Source of the DNA: an uncultured Rhodospirillales bacterium
GTDB taxonomy: Bacteria > Pseudomonadota > Alphaproteobacteria > Rhodospirillales > Casp-alpha2
Assembly: GCA_938074585.1 (NCBI GenBank)
Contig: CALJEW010000167.1
Coordinates: forward strand, 1 to 7,890
DNA length: 7,890 bases
Direction of reading: 5' to 3'
This document shows, one piece after another, positions 6,582-7,890 of the stretch; the first letter of the stretch is position 1, and every line of letters starts with the position of its first letter. A program made the translations under genes and the position numbers. The notes beneath the pieces were generated by a model. It did not search any database, was not told where the DNA came from, and saw only the letters and a program-made list of their open reading frames with translations.

Positions 6582-7739
6582 TCAAGAACTCTTGGGCGGA
6601 CGTTGTGAAAAGCGGCGCTCGAACACCGTTTCAGCAATTCTGTTTTTCATCATTTCTGTTGATCCGCCAGCGATTTGCCAGCCTCTGGATTTTCGGAAAC
6701 AATATTCGATTAAAGATTCTTGGGAGTAGCCAGTCCCCCCCATCACTTGCATGGCTTCATTACATATGTCAAACCCCGCCTTGTTACAAAAAGCCTTTGC
6801 AATCGATGTATCCTCGGCAGATGGCAACCCTTTGTCCGCATTGATCGCAGCTCGGTACAATAACAAACGCCCGGCTTCAATTTGAACCTTCATGTCCGCA
6901 AACTTCCACTGAATTCCCTGAAATTCACAAAGTGGGCGCCCAAATTGTTTGCGAGTCAAAGCATGTTCACGGGCCAAATTATAAGCAAATTCACCAACCG
7001 CTAAGGATCGTGCTGTATTACCAATGCGCTCTGCATTAAACCCAGCAATTTGCTTTTTAAATCCGCCCGGTCCTAACAAAACATTTTCAGGTGGAATATA
7101 AACATCATCAAAATACAAAGCGCACCAGTCTTCACCGTTCATGTATTTAGACGGTTGGCCCAACGTAAACCCGGCCATGCTGCGGTCCATTAAGACAGAC
7201 CCAATGCCATCAATGCCTTTTCCAAATCGCACGTAGACGAGAAACAAATCAGCGTCCGGTGAATTGCTGGTAAACACCTTCCCACCAGTCACCCGAAATC
7301 CATCGCCATCGGGGCGGGCTGATGTGGTTAAATCAGTAACAGCAGAACCTGCATCCGCTTCTGTCATACCCAAAGCAATAATCAGCTCGCCTTTTAACAG
7401 CTTCGCTAAGTAGCGTTCTTTTTGATCCGCTGTTGCGTATTCAGCAAAAGTCCGCAAAGGCCCAAAGCTTCCCGATTGGATAACATCGGCGCTGCGGGGG
7501 CAAACAAGTGCCACTTGTTCAATCGCGATAACCGCATCCATTAAACTTCCGCCCTGCCCGCCATCTTCTTCAGGCAGGGTAATTCCCATCAACCCTTGTT
7601 CAAAAAAAAACTTTGCAACATCAAGCGGGTATCCGGGGCTATGGGCGCGTTCTAAATTGTCTGCTGCCAAATGCCGTTCAGCAACACCGCGAACAGCACT
7701 TTGAAACATTTTTTGTTCTTCTGTCAGTTGGAAATTCAT
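6582..7739 (-). CDS. Acyl-CoA dehydrogenase family protein
   Basis: A 385-residue flavoprotein with the full acyl-CoA dehydrogenase fold: N-terminal helical domain (1-120), the FAD-contact motif ALGMTEADAGS (122-132), the middle beta domain with GGKVFTSNSPDADL, and the C-terminal helical domain with RKQFGRPLCEFQGIQWKFADM (263-283) and QVMGGTGY (331-338). These enzymes introduce a 2,3-double bond into acyl-CoAs and pass electrons to ETF. The usual catalytic Glu of the short/medium-chain type (in xEGT) is absent: the segment reads IAGGSTE (356-362). Glu237 in FNAERIG lies where isovaleryl-CoA and long-chain enzymes carry their base on another helix, so activity is probably retained, perhaps on a branched substrate. 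The ATG at 7737-7739 has GAGGAC just upstream. It is the first gene of the four-gene - strand operon, so its substrate presumably belongs to the same pathway as the hydantoinase. Confidence 0.92.
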   Translation of the reverse strand: MNFQLTEEQKMFQSAVRGVAERHLAADNLERAHSPGYPLDVAKFFFEQGLMGITLPEEDGGQGGSLMDAVIAIEQVALVCPRSADVIQSGSFGPLRTFAEYATADQKERYLAKLLKGELIIALGMTEADAGSAVTDLTTSARPDGDGFRVTGGKVFTSNSPDADLFLVYVRFGKGIDGIGSVLMDRSMAGFTLGQPSKYMNGEDWCALYFDDVYIPPENVLLGPGGFKKQIAGFNAERIGNTARSLAVGEFAYNLAREHALTRKQFGRPLCEFQGIQWKFADMKVQIEAGRLLLYRAAINADKGLPSAEDTSIAKAFCNKAGFDICNEAMQVMGGTGYSQESLIEYCFRKSRGWQIAGGSTEMMKNRIAETVFERRFSQRPPKSS

Positions 7740-7756
7740 AATGTCCTCATGATTGT

Positions 7757-7762
7757 ATTATA
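7757..7762 (-). promoter_or_regulatory. Candidate -10 box of the acyl-CoA dehydrogenase operon
   Basis: The - strand reads a perfect TATAAT here, 17 bases upstream of the acyl-CoA dehydrogenase ATG. Transcription would start near 7750, leaving a leader of about 11 bases that still contains the GAGGAC ribosome binding site. No good -35 hexamer lies 16-19 bases further upstream (the 17-base position reads CGCTTC), which would suit a promoter that needs an activator. The assignment is tentative. Confidence 0.35.
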
Positions 7763-7812
7763 CACATTCACTTAGGGCCGAAGCGTTGAAATGTCCAACC
7801 AGCCATATGTAA

Positions 7813-7832
7813 ATGATATAAAAATATATCAT
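7813..7832. promoter_or_regulatory. Perfect inverted repeat, candidate operator in divergent promoter region
   Basis: ATGATATA (7813-7820) and TATATCAT (7825-7832) are exact reverse complements around an AAAA centre, a 20-base site of the size bound by a dimeric helix-turn-helix regulator. It lies 74 bases upstream of the acyl-CoA dehydrogenase ATG and 11 bases before the ATG of the probable divergent gene. It overlaps a TATAAA (7817-7822) that could be the -10 of that gene. This fits autorepression plus control of the operon. Its AT-rich composition means a chance dyad cannot be excluded. Confidence 0.5.
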
Positions 7833-7843
7833 GTGAATTTCAG

Positions 7844-7890
7844 ATGTCTACGGCAGAAACACAGGATAAAAGAGTTAACTTGTTGGTGCC
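7844..7890 (+). CDS. Probable start of a divergent gene (3' truncated by window)
   Basis: An ATG at 7844 opens a frame that stays open to the window edge, giving MSTAETQDKRVNLLVP. Sixteen residues do not identify a family. The position, divergent from a catabolic operon and immediately behind a perfect dyad, is typical of a transcriptional regulator, but this is inference from layout. The ribosome binding site is weak, with no clear GGAG within 12 bases, so the true start could be further right or the gene may be leader-poor. Confidence 0.35.
   Translation, partial: MSTAETQDKRVNLLV

Overview
The window looks like chromosomal DNA from a free-living proteobacterium, most likely a marine-type alphaproteobacterium of intermediate GC. 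This is inferred from family content (GMC flavoprotein, phytanoyl-CoA dioxygenases, stand-alone CinA C-terminal domain, hydantoinase cluster), frequent GTG starts and tight operon packing. No taxonomic marker is present. I found no rRNA, tRNA, insertion sequence, CRISPR array or phage gene.

Left part (1-1172): the 3' end of one phytanoyl-CoA dioxygenase (PhyH) family gene runs in from the left on the + strand. Converging on it is a second, different PhyH-family gene on the - strand. That gene is broken by two in-frame TAG codons, two probable frameshifts and a changed iron-ligand codon. It is still readable over nearly its whole length, so it is a young pseudogene. It lies directly behind a small CinA C-terminal-domain (PncC-like) gene at 1170-1649.

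Middle (1650-3453): a 166-base divergent intergenic region carries a plausible promoter for a complete GMC-family oxidoreductase (choline/alcohol dehydrogenase type) on the + strand. Its stop overlaps by 4 bases the stop of the last gene of the operon coming from the right.

Right part (3450-7739): four tightly spaced genes on the - strand form one operon, in transcription order acyl-CoA dehydrogenase, DapA-like lyase/aldolase, dihydropyrimidinase/hydantoinase, Asp/Glu/hydantoin racemase. Gaps are 43, 23 and 12 bases. The last two are a classical pair that racemises and opens five- or six-membered cyclic ureides. The first two suggest that a carbon skeleton is dehydrogenated as a CoA thioester and cleaved or hydrated through a Schiff-base enzyme. 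No carbamoylase lies in the window, and the combination matches no pathway I can name. A perfect 8-base inverted repeat sits between this operon and the start of a probable divergent gene at the right edge, which is a natural place for a pathway regulator and its operator.
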